This document shows, in pieces, positions 34,359 through 43,208 of a stretch of 64,000 nucleotides of DNA. Under the pieces are notes generated by a model. The model was not told where the DNA came from and searched no databases. It saw only the letters and a list, made by a program, of their open reading frames with translations. The stretch comes from Amorphoplanes friuliensis DSM 7358 (GTDB lineage Bacteria > Actinomycetota > Actinomycetes > Mycobacteriales > Micromonosporaceae). The stretch spans positions 7,656,001-7,720,000 of the forward strand of contig NC_022657.1 of the NCBI RefSeq assembly GCF_000494755.1, read 5' to 3'. Both the position numbers and the translations under genes were made by a program. Within the stretch, counting starts at the first letter, position 1; each line of letters starts with the position of its first letter.

Positions 34359-35674
34359 CCCTTCTTCCGGTACGCCCAGACGATCAGATCACCGGCGGAC
34401 GACCGGCACACCAGCCGGCTCGGGGCGGACTGGCAGTCACCCGTACCCGGAGGCAGGTCGGCGAGCACCCGCGGTCCCGCGTCCCCGGGGCCGGCGATCG
34501 CGACCATGGTACGACCTCCGCCGTCGGCCGGCCTGGTCACGACGAGCTGGTCACCGCCGCCGGACGCGGGCACGGGACGCCATCCGTGCAGATCGGTCAG
34601 CACCGCACCCGTCTCCGGGTCGATCACGCCGACCGGATCGGTCTCCCCGGTCCGCGTCCCGTACGCGACGACCATCCCGTTGCGCTGCTCGACCCCACGC
34701 CAGCCGGCCTTGAACCACCGCTGGAGGCCGTCGGCGAGGTCGACCGCGCGGACCCCGTCCGGGCCGGTCAGGCACGCGAGCCGGCCGCAGGACGTCACGC
34801 CGAACGCGTACCCGGCGGGCCGGCTCCAGCGCTGCTCGAGCGTCACCGGGTCGAAGGCGCTGACCATCCGCCCGGTGGGTGTGGGGTGGCGCAGCAGGAG
34901 GAGCCCGCCGGAGACGACCGGGTTGTCGGGACCGTAGTCCGCGGCCGGCAGCGCGGTGCCGGCGAGCTGTTTGCCGGTGCTGAGGTCGTGCACGGCGGCG
35001 GTCCGGCTGTCGTGCACGAGCAGCATCCGCGGGTCCTGCCCGACCGGCCCCGGCACACCGAGCAGGACGGCCGTCGACGGGACGGTGACCTGCCACCGGG
35101 TGCTGCCGGTGGCGGGATCGACCGCGTCGACGGTTCCCTGCACCCGGCGGCCGGAGCCGGAGCTGCTGCGGACACCGGACACGGCGAGCAGGGTGGCCGA
35201 GCCGGGGATGGTCACGACGTTGCCGGAGCGCCGCCACTGGGCGGCGCCGCTGGTCAGGGAGATGGCGGTGGTGCCGGGGTCACCGCGGTTGCCGCTCCAC
35301 GGGCGCATCAGCACCAGACCACCGCCGGTGCGCAGCCGGTAGGTCGGAGACGACGACCCGGCCTGCCACTTGAGCCGCCCATCGTCGAGGGCGTACGCGT
35401 TCAGCTGCCCGTACGTCTGCGCGAGCAGGTCGCCGCCCTCAGTCAGGGTGTACGGGTCAGCCGGCCCGACCTGCAGGCTGAGCAGCGGCGACAGGACCGG
35501 CGGGGGCGGCGCGGCCGAGGCGGCGGACGACAGCAGCACCACCACGGCGATGAGCACCGGGGCGAACCAGGCCGGAACGGTGGACCCCACCGGCCGGGCG
35601 TACTCGTCGGGTTCGCCCCGGGCCAGACCGAGGTCGATGACTACCGTCGCGCCGCCGAACGTCTCCGCCGCCAT
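34355..35674 (-). CDS. Membrane-anchored PQQ-like beta-propeller protein (paralogue C)
   Basis: 439 residues. Head TVVIDLGLARGEPDEY, membrane helix (about 35-55), outside propeller (LKWQAGSSS, AQWRRSGN, TRWQVTVPS, QRWSRPAGY, QRWFKAGWR) and the C-terminal GDCQSAPSRLVCRSS pair of Cys. It is 43 bp downstream of dxs on the same strand and may be cotranscribed with it. The three genes C-B-A form a tandem triplication with diverged sequence and constant architecture. Confidence 0.82.
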   Translation of the reverse strand: MAAETFGGATVVIDLGLARGEPDEYARPVGSTVPAWFAPVLIAVVVLLSSAASAAPPPPVLSPLLSLQVGPADPYTLTEGGDLLAQTYGQLNAYALDDGRLKWQAGSSSPTYRLRTGGGLVLMRPWSGNRGDPGTTAISLTSGAAQWRRSGNVVTIPGSATLLAVSGVRSSSGSGRRVQGTVDAVDPATGSTRWQVTVPSTAVLLGVPGPVGQDPRMLLVHDSRTAAVHDLSTGKQLAGTALPAADYGPDNPVVSGGLLLLRHPTPTGRMVSAFDPVTLEQRWSRPAGYAFGVTSCGRLACLTGPDGVRAVDLADGLQRWFKAGWRGVEQRNGMVVAYGTRTGETDPVGVIDPETGAVLTDLHGWRPVPASGGGDQLVVTRPADGGGRTMVAIAGPGDAGPRVLADLPPGTGDCQSAPSRLVCRSSAGDLIVWAYRKKG

Positions 35675-35717
35675 GACTCAAAGGTAACGGATGGATAACA
35701 AAACGGCTCGTTGACCA

Positions 35718-37643
35718 TCAGCCCTGCGGCTGGTGCTCCGCGGCCGCCTCCTCGAGCTGCGAGACCCACTCGGTCACGTCGCGGGCGATGTCCTGCGCGG
35801 TGAGACCGAGCGAGGTCAGGATCTCGGCGCGGGTCCCGTGCGGGTGGAAACCCGCCGGCACACCCAGGTCACGCAGCGGCACGGAGACGCCGGCATCGCG
35901 CAGCATGCTCGCGACGGCATCGCCGACACCACCGGCGCGGATGCCGTCCTCGAGGGTCACCACGAGGCGGTGCCCCCGGCTGAGCGAAGCGAGCTCGATC
36001 GGGACCGGACGGACCCAGCGAGGGTCGACGACGGTCACGCCGTACCCCTGACCCGCGACCCGCTCGGCGACCTCCATGCCGAGCTTGGCGAACGCACCCA
36101 CGGCGACCAGCAGGATGTCCTTGCGGTCGTCCTCGCGGAGCACGTCGACCGGGCCGACCCGGCGCAGAGCCGGGAGGTCGGCGGCGACCGAACCGGTCGG
36201 GAAGCGCACGATCGTCGGGCCGTCGTCGACGGCGACCGCCTCGCGCAGCTCCTCGCGCAGCGTGGTGGCGTCGCGCGGCGCGGCGATCCGCAGGCCCGGG
36301 ACCGCGCCGAAGACGCTCATGTCCCAGATGCCGTAGTGGCTCGGCCCGTCGGGACCGGTGATGCCGGCCCGGTCGAGCACGATCGTCACCGGCAGGCCGT
36401 GCATCGCCACGTCGAGCAGCACCTGGTCGAACGCGCGGTTGAGGAAAGTCGCGTAGACGGCGACGACCGGGTGCAGACCACCCATCGCCAGGCCCGCCGC
36501 GGACGTGACCGCATGCTGCTCGGCGATGCCGACGTCGTAGGTGCGTTCGGGGTATTTCTTCTGGAGGGCGGCGATGCCGGTCGGCTCGGCCATCGCGGCG
36601 GTGATGCCCACGACGTCGGGCCGCTCGTCCGCGATCGCGACGAGCTCCTCGGCGAAGACGTTCGTCCACTTGACCGACGGCGCGGCGAGCAGCTTGCCGG
36701 TCTCGATGGCAAAGGCGCCGGGGCCGTGCAGACAGTCGGCCTCGTCGTCCTCGGCGGGACGGTAGCCGTAGCCCTTGCGGGTCACCGCGTGCACGATGAC
36801 CGGGGCGTTGAAGCCCTTGGCCCGGCGCAGCGCCGACTCCATCGCCTGGATGTCGTGCCCGTCGACCGGGCCGAGATATTTGATGCCGAGGTCCTCGAAC
36901 ATCGGCTGCGGGCTGACCGCGTCCTTGATGCCCTTCTTGACCGCGTGCAGCACCTCGTAGACCGGCTTGCCGACCACGGGTGTCGAGCCCAGCGCGTCCT
37001 TGACCAGGTCGAGCACCCGCTCGTAACCGGGGTTGAGGCGCAGCGTGGACAGGTGGTCGGCGAGCCCGCCGATGGTCGGCGCGTAGGACCGGCCGTTGTC
37101 GTTGACGATGATGACCAGGCGGTTCTTCGCCGACGCGATGTTGTTGAGCGCCTCCCAGCACATGCCACCGGTCAGGGCGCCGTCACCGACGACCGCGACC
37201 GTGTGCCGCTCCTCCCCGCGCAGCGCGAAGGCCTTGGAGATGCCGTCGGCGTACGACAGGGCCGTGGACGCGTGGGAATTCTCGATCAGGTCGTGCTCGC
37301 TCTCGGCCTGGCTCGGATAGCCGGAGAGCCCGCCGCGCTGGCGCAGCCGCTCGAATCCGTCCTGCCGGCCGGTCACCATCTTGTGCACGTAGGCCTGGTG
37401 GCCGGTGTCGAAGAGGACCCGGTCGCGCGGGGAGTCGAAGACCCGGTGCAGCGCGAGGGTGGTCTCCACGACGCCGAGGTTGGGGCCCAGGTGACCGCCC
37501 GTCCGGGACACCTTGGCGACCAGGAAGTCGCGGATCTCCGCGGCGAGCAGGGTGAGCTGGTCAGGGTCGAGACGCTTGAGGTCGGCGGGGGTCTTGATAC
37601 CCGGGAGAAGGCCGGCCGTCGTCTGATCACTGAGCTCGCTCAT
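35718..37643 (-). CDS. dxs: 1-deoxy-D-xylulose-5-phosphate synthase
   Basis: 641 residues, full length. Seen: FDTGHQAYVHKMVTGR, the thiamine-diphosphate/Mg motif GDGALTGGMCWEALNN, KYLGPVDGHDI, YDVGIAEQHAVTSAAGLA with the catalytic Glu, and the transketolase C-terminal domain (VVDPRWVRPVPIEL). It condenses pyruvate and glyceraldehyde-3-phosphate, the first step of the MEP isoprenoid pathway. Same position relative to RNase D and the sigA region as Rv2682c. Start ATG 37643. The divergent 126-bp gap carries the symporter operator. Confidence 0.97.
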   Translation of the reverse strand: MSELSDQTTAGLLPGIKTPADLKRLDPDQLTLLAAEIRDFLVAKVSRTGGHLGPNLGVVETTLALHRVFDSPRDRVLFDTGHQAYVHKMVTGRQDGFERLRQRGGLSGYPSQAESEHDLIENSHASTALSYADGISKAFALRGEERHTVAVVGDGALTGGMCWEALNNIASAKNRLVIIVNDNGRSYAPTIGGLADHLSTLRLNPGYERVLDLVKDALGSTPVVGKPVYEVLHAVKKGIKDAVSPQPMFEDLGIKYLGPVDGHDIQAMESALRRAKGFNAPVIVHAVTRKGYGYRPAEDDEADCLHGPGAFAIETGKLLAAPSVKWTNVFAEELVAIADERPDVVGITAAMAEPTGIAALQKKYPERTYDVGIAEQHAVTSAAGLAMGGLHPVVAVYATFLNRAFDQVLLDVAMHGLPVTIVLDRAGITGPDGPSHYGIWDMSVFGAVPGLRIAAPRDATTLREELREAVAVDDGPTIVRFPTGSVAADLPALRRVGPVDVLREDDRKDILLVAVGAFAKLGMEVAERVAGQGYGVTVVDPRWVRPVPIELASLSRGHRLVVTLEDGIRAGGVGDAVASMLRDAGVSVPLRDLGVPAGFHPHGTRAEILTSLGLTAQDIARDVTEWVSQLEEAAAEHQPQG

Positions 37644-37732
37644 GGGAAGTCAGTCTATCGGCGAACGGCTCACCCGCATCTGGCGCGAACGGCTACAGAG
37701 ACCTCCTCCACAAAACCTGCACATCAGCGCCG

Positions 37733-37750
37733 AGGTGACTCAGATCACCT
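37733..37750. promoter_or_regulatory. CRP/FNR-type palindrome upstream of the symporter
   Basis: AGGTGA-CTCAGA-TCACCT is a perfect 6+6 dyad with 6-bp spacer and contains GTGA-N6-TCAC, the consensus core of CRP/GlxR-type regulators. It ends 19 bp before the ATG at 37770 and overlaps or lies just downstream of the expected promoter, so repression is more likely than activation of the symporter. It could also serve divergent dxs. Confidence 0.5.
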
Positions 37751-37769
37751 GCTGGGGTAGGAAGGAGCC

Positions 37770-39122
37770 ATGACCGTCGATGCAGCAGCGCCGGCGAAAC
37801 GCCGCGACCGCAGCCACTTCCTCTACATCGCCGTGCTGGTCGCGATGGCGCTCGGCATAGCCGTCGGCTTCCTCTTCCCTGAGGTGGGCAAGTCGCTGCG
37901 CCCCCTCGGTACGGGGTTCGTCGCCCTGATCCAAATGATGATCGCGCCGGTGATCTTCTGCACGATCGTCCTGGGCGTCGGCTCGATCCGGAAGGCCGCT
38001 CAGGTCGGCCGGGTCGGCGGGCTGGCCCTGGGCTACTTCCTCCTGATGTCGACCGTCGCGCTGGCCATCGGCCTCGTCGTGGGCAACATCCTGCACCCGG
38101 GCGCCGGGCTGAACCTGAGCGAGGAACTCGCCGCCACCGGCGCCGAGCAGGTCAGCCAGGAGGCCGAGTCGGGCGTCGACTTCGTGCTCGGCATCATCCC
38201 CGAGTCGCTGCTCGGCGCCATCATCACCCGCGAGGTGCTGCAGACCCTGCTGGTCGCCCTGCTGGTGGGCTTCGCGGTGCAGTCGCTGGGCGCGAAGGGC
38301 GAGCCGATCATCCGGGTGGTCTCGGTCTTCCAGCGGCTGGTCTTCAAGATCCTGGCGATGGTGATGTGGCTCGCCCCGATCGGTGCCTTCGGCGCGATGG
38401 CGGCGGTGGTCGGCGCGACCGGCTTCGACGCGCTCAAGAGCCTGGCCGGCATCATGGTCGGCTTCTACGTGACCTGCCTGCTCTTCGTCTTTGTCATCCT
38501 GGGCCTGCTGCTGCGCCTGGTCGCCCACATGTCGATCTTCAAGCTGTTCCGGTACCTGGCCCGCGAGTTCCTGCTGATCCTGTCGACCTCGTCGTCGGAG
38601 TCGGCCCTGCCGCGGCTGATCGCCAAGATGGGCCACCTGGGCGTGAGCCGCCCGGTCGTCGGCATCGTGGTGCCGACCGGCTACTCGTTCAACCTCGACG
38701 GCACGGCGATCTACCTGACGATGGCCTCGCTGTTCATCGCCGACGCCATGGACAACCCGCTGTCGGTGGGAGAGCAGATCTCCCTGCTGCTCTTCATGAT
38801 CCTCGCGTCCAAGGGCGCCGCGGGTGTCACCGGCGCCGGCCTGGCCACCCTGGCCGGCGGCCTGCAGAGCCACCGCCCCGACCTGGTTCCCGGTGTCGGC
38901 CTGATCGTCGGCATCGACCGCCTGATGTCCGAGGCCCGCGCGCTGACCAACTTCGCCGGCAATGCCGTGGCGACCGTCCTGGTCGGCACCTGGACCAAGG
39001 AGATCGACCAGGACCAGGCCCGGGCGGTGCTGTCGGGCGAGGACCCGTTCGACGAGACCAGCTACGACGACGACCCGCACGAGCTCGAGGAGCGCGCCGC
39101 GTCAGCTCCCGCGCACCAGTAG
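37770..39122 (+). CDS. Dicarboxylate/amino acid:cation symporter (DAACS, GltP/DctA-like)
   Basis: 450 residues, about eight membrane helices. Conserved DAACS elements: FVALIQMMIAPVIFCTIVLGV, the serine-rich re-entrant loop STSSSESALPRLIAKM, PTGYSFNLDGTAIYLTMASLFIA with the substrate/cation motif, and a second hairpin before GVGLIVGIDRLMSEARALTNFAGN. It imports glutamate, aspartate or C4-dicarboxylates with Na+ or H+. GAAGGAG precedes the ATG by 2-3 bp. The last 21 bp overlap the convergent methyltransferase gene. Confidence 0.93.
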   Translation: MTVDAAAPAKRRDRSHFLYIAVLVAMALGIAVGFLFPEVGKSLRPLGTGFVALIQMMIAPVIFCTIVLGVGSIRKAAQVGRVGGLALGYFLLMSTVALAIGLVVGNILHPGAGLNLSEELAATGAEQVSQEAESGVDFVLGIIPESLLGAIITREVLQTLLVALLVGFAVQSLGAKGEPIIRVVSVFQRLVFKILAMVMWLAPIGAFGAMAAVVGATGFDALKSLAGIMVGFYVTCLLFVFVILGLLLRLVAHMSIFKLFRYLAREFLLILSTSSSESALPRLIAKMGHLGVSRPVVGIVVPTGYSFNLDGTAIYLTMASLFIADAMDNPLSVGEQISLLLFMILASKGAAGVTGAGLATLAGGLQSHRPDLVPGVGLIVGIDRLMSEARALTNFAGNAVATVLVGTWTKEIDQDQARAVLSGEDPFDETSYDDDPHELEERAASAPAHQ

Positions 39123-40379
39123 GGCAACACACTCGATGTGCTGGGTCATCGGGAAGCAGTCGAAGGCCCGCAGCTCGGCCAGCCGGTAACCCTCGGCGCC
39201 GAACGTCTGCACGTCACGGGAGAGCGCCGCCGGGTCGCAGGCCACGTAGGCCACGGCCCGCGGGCCGGCGGCGGTGATCCCCTTGACGACCTTCGCGCCC
39301 GCGCCGGTGCGCGGCGGGTCCAGCACGACCAGATCGACCGGGCCGGTGATCCGGCGCCGGGTCAGGGCCACGTCCACCTTGGCCGGGACGACCTCGACAC
39401 CACGGAGATCCGCGAGGTTGGTCCGTGCCGCGGCCACACCGACCGGCGACGACTCGACCACGGTCGTCCGCGCACCTGTCCGCCCGGCCACGGCCGCCGC
39501 GAAGAGGCCCGCGCCGCCGTACAGGTCCCAGGAGGTCTCGCCGGGTGCCGGCTGCAGCAGCTCGAGCACGGTGCTGACCAGCGTGTCCGCCGCGGCGGGA
39601 TGCACCTGCCAGAAGCCCTCCGGCGGCACCCGCCACTCGCGGCCGGCGGCCTGCTCACGCACCTCGGCCGGGCCGTCCACCAGCACACGGGAACCACCGG
39701 GGGCCTCGTCCAGCAGCGGGTCGCCGTCCACCGGCGAGAGCAGCGGTCCGCCGGCTGCGCGGGCCACGACGCTGACGTCGCCGCCCGTCGAGGCGACAAC
39801 CTCGACCGCTGCCGCGTCCGGCCAGGGCTTGGCGGTCACGTCCAGCTCCTGCAGAGCCGGGTGGGCGATCAGACACCGGTCCACGGGTACGACCTGGTGC
39901 GAGCGGTGCTGCAGCAGACCGGCCCGCCCCGCGGCGTCCACGGCGTACCGGACCCGCGACCGCCAGCCGAGCGGGCCGCCGGGCAGCGGCTCGACCTCGA
40001 CGTTCAGCTCGGCGATCCGCTCGGCGCTCAGGCCACCCATCCGGCCGAGCAGCTCACGCACGATGGAGGTCTTCCAGGCCAGCTGGGCGGGCGGCGCGAC
40101 GTGCTGCAGGTCGCAGCCACCGCAGCCACCGGGGTGGGCATAAACGCAGGGCGCCTCCACCCGGTCCGGGGAAGCCTCGTGGATCTCGACCGCGTCGCCG
40201 CGCAGATAACCCTTGTGCAGCTCGGTCAGTTCGACGGTCACCCGCTCCCCCGGCAGGGCGTGCCGGACAAAGACGACCCGGCCGTGCGCGCCACCGATCC
40301 GGGCGACACAGTGCCCGCCGTGCGCGGGCGCACCGACGGTGACCTCGACGCGGTCACCTTCGTACAGTTCGTCGGTCAC
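39102..40379 (-). CDS. Class I SAM-dependent RNA methyltransferase with TRAM domain (TrmA/RlmCD family)
   Basis: 425 residues. N-terminal TRAM domain (RVEVTVGAPAHGGHCVARIG), an iron-sulfur-type cluster of Cys in PCVYAHPGGCGGCDLQH, SAM-binding SWDLYGGAGLFAAAVAG, LVVLDPPRTGAG and the catalytic Cys region YVACDPAALSRDV. Family members methylate C5 of uridine in rRNA or tRNA. It starts with GTG 40379 on the stop of the permease gene (GTGA). Homologue Rv2689c sits beside the same permease in M. tuberculosis. Confidence 0.93.
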   Translation of the reverse strand: MTDELYEGDRVEVTVGAPAHGGHCVARIGGAHGRVVFVRHALPGERVTVELTELHKGYLRGDAVEIHEASPDRVEAPCVYAHPGGCGGCDLQHVAPPAQLAWKTSIVRELLGRMGGLSAERIAELNVEVEPLPGGPLGWRSRVRYAVDAAGRAGLLQHRSHQVVPVDRCLIAHPALQELDVTAKPWPDAAAVEVVASTGGDVSVVARAAGGPLLSPVDGDPLLDEAPGGSRVLVDGPAEVREQAAGREWRVPPEGFWQVHPAAADTLVSTVLELLQPAPGETSWDLYGGAGLFAAAVAGRTGARTTVVESSPVGVAAARTNLADLRGVEVVPAKVDVALTRRRITGPVDLVVLDPPRTGAGAKVVKGITAAGPRAVAYVACDPAALSRDVQTFGAEGYRLAELRAFDCFPMTQHIECVALLVRGS

Positions 40380-42427
40380 TTCTGCTCTTCCCTGGTCTCG
40401 GGCGCCGCCGGCTCGGCGGCCACCGGCAGATCGGTACGCCGGGTGCGCGGCCCGCGCGCGGGTGCCCGGCTCAGGTCACGGTCCAGGCGTTCGAGGTCGC
40501 GGTCCTGGCTGGACTGGAGCTGCCACGGCACGCTGGTGACCATCACGCCGGGCTCGAACAGCAGCCGGCCCTTGATGCGCAGGGCGCTCTGGTTGTGCAG
40601 GAGGTTCTCCCACCAGCGGCCGACAACGTACTCGGGGACGAAGACGGTGACCACGTCGCGCGGCGAACCGCGCCGGATGCTCTTGACGAAGTCGATGATC
40701 GGCCGGGTGATCTCCCGGTACGGCGAGTCGACGACCGTCAGCGGCACCGGGATCTGCCGGCGCTCCCACTCGTCCTGGATCCGCCGGGTGTCCTTGTCGT
40801 CGACGTTGACCGTGACCGCGGTGAGCGTGTCCGGCCGGGTCGCCTGGGCGTACGCGACGGCACGCAGTGTCGGCTTGTGCACCTTGCTGACCAGCACGAC
40901 CGCGTGGTTGCGCGACGGCAGGACCGGGCGCTCGTCGCTGGGCTCGAGCTCCTGGGCGACCCGCGTGTAGTGCTTGTGGATGCCGAGCATGAGCACGTAG
41001 ATCACCAGCATCGCCGCGATCGCGATCCACGCGCCGAGCAGGAACTTGGTGATCAGCACGACGATCAGCACCGCGCCGGTCAGGGCCATCCCGAAGGTGT
41101 TGATGGTGCGCGACCGGATCATGCGGCGGCGGGCCTCGGCGTCCCGCTGGGTTCTCAGGAGCCTGTTCCAGTGCCGGATCATGCCCGCCTGCGACAGCGT
41201 GAACGACACGAACACGCCCACGATGTAGAGCTGGATCAGCCGTGTGACCTCGGCGTCGAACGCCACGACCAGCACCATCGCGGCGACCGCCAGGAAGATG
41301 ATGCCGTTGCTGAACGCCAGCCGGTCGCCGCGGGTGTGCAGCTGGCGCGGCAGGTACCGGTCCTGGGCCAGGATCGAGCCGAGGACCGGGAAACCGTTGA
41401 ACGCGGTGTTCGCCGCCAGGAAGAGGATGAGGGCCGTGACCGCGCCGAGCAGGTAGAGCAGGATCGAGCCGTTGCCGAACACCGTCTCGCCCAGCTGCGT
41501 GGTGACGGTCTTCTGCACGTAGTTGGCCGGCCCGCCGGCGATCTGCGTGAGCGGGTCCTCGACGTACTGCAGGTGGGTGGCCCGGGCCAGCATCACGATG
41601 CCGACCAGCATGAGGATGGCGATGCCACCGAGCAGCAACAGGGTGGTGGCGGCGTTCTTGCTCTTCGGCGGCTTGAAGGCGGGCACGCCGTTGGAGATGG
41701 CCTCGACACCGGTCAGCGCGGCACAGCCCGAGGAGAACGTCCGCAGCAGCAGGAAGACGAAGGCGAAGCTGGTCAGGTGGTGTTCCTCGGCCGAGATGAT
41801 CAGGTCGGCGCTGGGCGCCCGCAGGTCCTGACCGAGGATGAAGACCCGGACCAGCCCCGTGATGATCATGCCGAGCATCACGAAGATGAACGCGTACGTG
41901 GGGATGGCGAAGGCGGTGCCGGACTCCCGCAGCCCCCGCAGGTTGAGCGCGCCGAGGACCACGATCGCCGCGATCGCGATCCCGATCTTGTGCTCGGCGA
42001 CGAACGGCACGACCGAACCGAGGTTGGCGACGCCGGCGCTGACCGACACCGCCACGGTCAGGATGTAGTCCACCAGCAGAGCGCTGGCCACCGCCACACC
42101 GAAGCGCGGACCGAGGTTGACCGTCGCCACCTCGTAGTCACCGCCGCCGGACGGGTACGCGTGGACGTTCTGCCGGTAGCTCGCGACCACCGTGACCATC
42201 ACGACCGCGACGGCCAGGGTGATCCACGGCGAGTAGATGAAGGCGCCGGCTCCCGCGATGGAGAGCGTCAGCAGGATCTCGTCGGGCGCGTACGCGACGC
42301 TGGACAGCGCGTCCGACGCGAAGACGGGCAGCGCGATCCGCTTCGGGAGCAGCGTGTGCTGCAACCGGTCGGAGCGGAAGGGCCGGCCGAGGAGCAGCCG
42401 CTTCGCTAGGGACGTCGAACTTGCCAC
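40376..42427 (-). CDS. KimA/YdaO-type APC potassium uptake permease
   Basis: 683 residues. Twelve or more membrane helices, with sequence close to the B. subtilis KimA pattern as I remember it: FASDALSSVAYAPDEILLTL, SYRQNVHAYPSGGGDYEVA, ASALLVDYILTVAVSVSAG and LNLRGLRESG, followed by a roughly 200-residue cytoplasmic C-terminal domain. KimA is a proton-coupled K+ importer inhibited by c-di-AMP. Start GTG 42427 (VASSTSLAKRLLLGRP) is preferred over ATG 42496 or TTG 42511. It faces two TrkA genes. Most databases would call it 'amino acid permease'; the K+ role is inferred from family and context. Confidence 0.85.
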   Translation of the reverse strand: MASSTSLAKRLLLGRPFRSDRLQHTLLPKRIALPVFASDALSSVAYAPDEILLTLSIAGAGAFIYSPWITLAVAVVMVTVVASYRQNVHAYPSGGGDYEVATVNLGPRFGVAVASALLVDYILTVAVSVSAGVANLGSVVPFVAEHKIGIAIAAIVVLGALNLRGLRESGTAFAIPTYAFIFVMLGMIITGLVRVFILGQDLRAPSADLIISAEEHHLTSFAFVFLLLRTFSSGCAALTGVEAISNGVPAFKPPKSKNAATTLLLLGGIAILMLVGIVMLARATHLQYVEDPLTQIAGGPANYVQKTVTTQLGETVFGNGSILLYLLGAVTALILFLAANTAFNGFPVLGSILAQDRYLPRQLHTRGDRLAFSNGIIFLAVAAMVLVVAFDAEVTRLIQLYIVGVFVSFTLSQAGMIRHWNRLLRTQRDAEARRRMIRSRTINTFGMALTGAVLIVVLITKFLLGAWIAIAAMLVIYVLMLGIHKHYTRVAQELEPSDERPVLPSRNHAVVLVSKVHKPTLRAVAYAQATRPDTLTAVTVNVDDKDTRRIQDEWERRQIPVPLTVVDSPYREITRPIIDFVKSIRRGSPRDVVTVFVPEYVVGRWWENLLHNQSALRIKGRLLFEPGVMVTSVPWQLQSSQDRDLERLDRDLSRAPARGPRTRRTDLPVAAEPAAPETREEQK

Positions 42428-42540
42428 AAGCGCCAAGAGTACGGCTGCGGACGCCACGCCGTCGGCCGCCCCGGGCACCGGGTCTCGCGACCGCATGGCA
42501 CGCTCTGACAAGTACGCATCCAGCGGGAAGGTGCAAAACC

Positions 42541-43206
42541 TTGCACGTGGTGATCATGGGCTGCGGCCGGCTCGGCTCGACGCTGGCCCACAAGCTCGAC
42601 GCCCGCGGCCACTCGGTCGCGGTGATCGACCAGAATGCCGACGCTTTCCGCAGGCTGGGGGCGGAGTTCGGCGGCACGACCGTGACCGGGATCGGCTTCG
42701 ACCGCGACGTGCTGCGCTCGGCCGGCATCGAACGCGCGGACGCCTTCGCGGCCGTGTCCAGCGGCGACAACTCCAACATCATCTCGGCCCGGCTGGCCCG
42801 GGAGACGTTCGGCGTGTCCCGGGTCGTCGCCCGCATCTACGACGCCAAACGGGCCCAGGTCTACGAGCGGCTCGGCATCCCCACGGTGGCGACCATCCGC
42901 TGGGCGGCCGACCGCATGGTGCGGCACCTCGTCCCCGAGGGCACGGTCGAGGTCTTCCGCGACCCGACCAGCTCGGTGTCGATCGTCGAGGCGCCGCTGC
43001 ACCGGGACTGGGTCGGGCAGACGGTGAAGTCGCTGGAGGACGCCACGGGCGCCCGCGTGGCGTACCTCATGCGCTTCGGCATCGGCTCGCTCGCCACGGC
43101 ATCCACCGTGCTGCAGGACGGTGACCAGGTCTTCATGGTGGTCACCGACGACATCGTCGACGACGTGCTGGCCAGTGCGGCCGGCGCCGGGCTGGGGGGT
43201 CACTGA
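42541..43206 (+). CDS. ceoB: TrkA-type K+ uptake regulator, first subunit (CeoB-like)
   Basis: 221 residues: RCK/KTN Rossmann domain beginning HVVIMGCGRLGSTLAHKL, acidic ligand-end VIDQNADAF, and a C-terminal TrkA-C domain (about 135-221; SVSIVEAPLHRDWVGQTVKSL). The start is TTG 42541, giving the usual MHVVIMGCG N-terminus, with GGGAAGG upstream; GTG 42547 is next best. It regulates a K+ transporter by binding NAD(H) or nucleotides. Two bases separate it from the second TrkA gene, and it diverges from the KimA-like permease. Confidence 0.92.
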   Translation: MHVVIMGCGRLGSTLAHKLDARGHSVAVIDQNADAFRRLGAEFGGTTVTGIGFDRDVLRSAGIERADAFAAVSSGDNSNIISARLARETFGVSRVVARIYDAKRAQVYERLGIPTVATIRWAADRMVRHLVPEGTVEVFRDPTSSVSIVEAPLHRDWVGQTVKSLEDATGARVAYLMRFGIGSLATASTVLQDGDQVFMVVTDDIVDDVLASAAGAGLGGH

Positions 43207-43208
43207 CC

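Noticed and set aside
35733..37760. 675-residue plus-strand frame opposite dxs
   Set aside because: Antisense to a complete, motif-bearing dxs gene.
42428..42540. ydaO-type c-di-AMP riboswitch before the KimA-like permease
   Set aside because: The gap is only about 113 bp and I could not build the required structure; nothing supports it.
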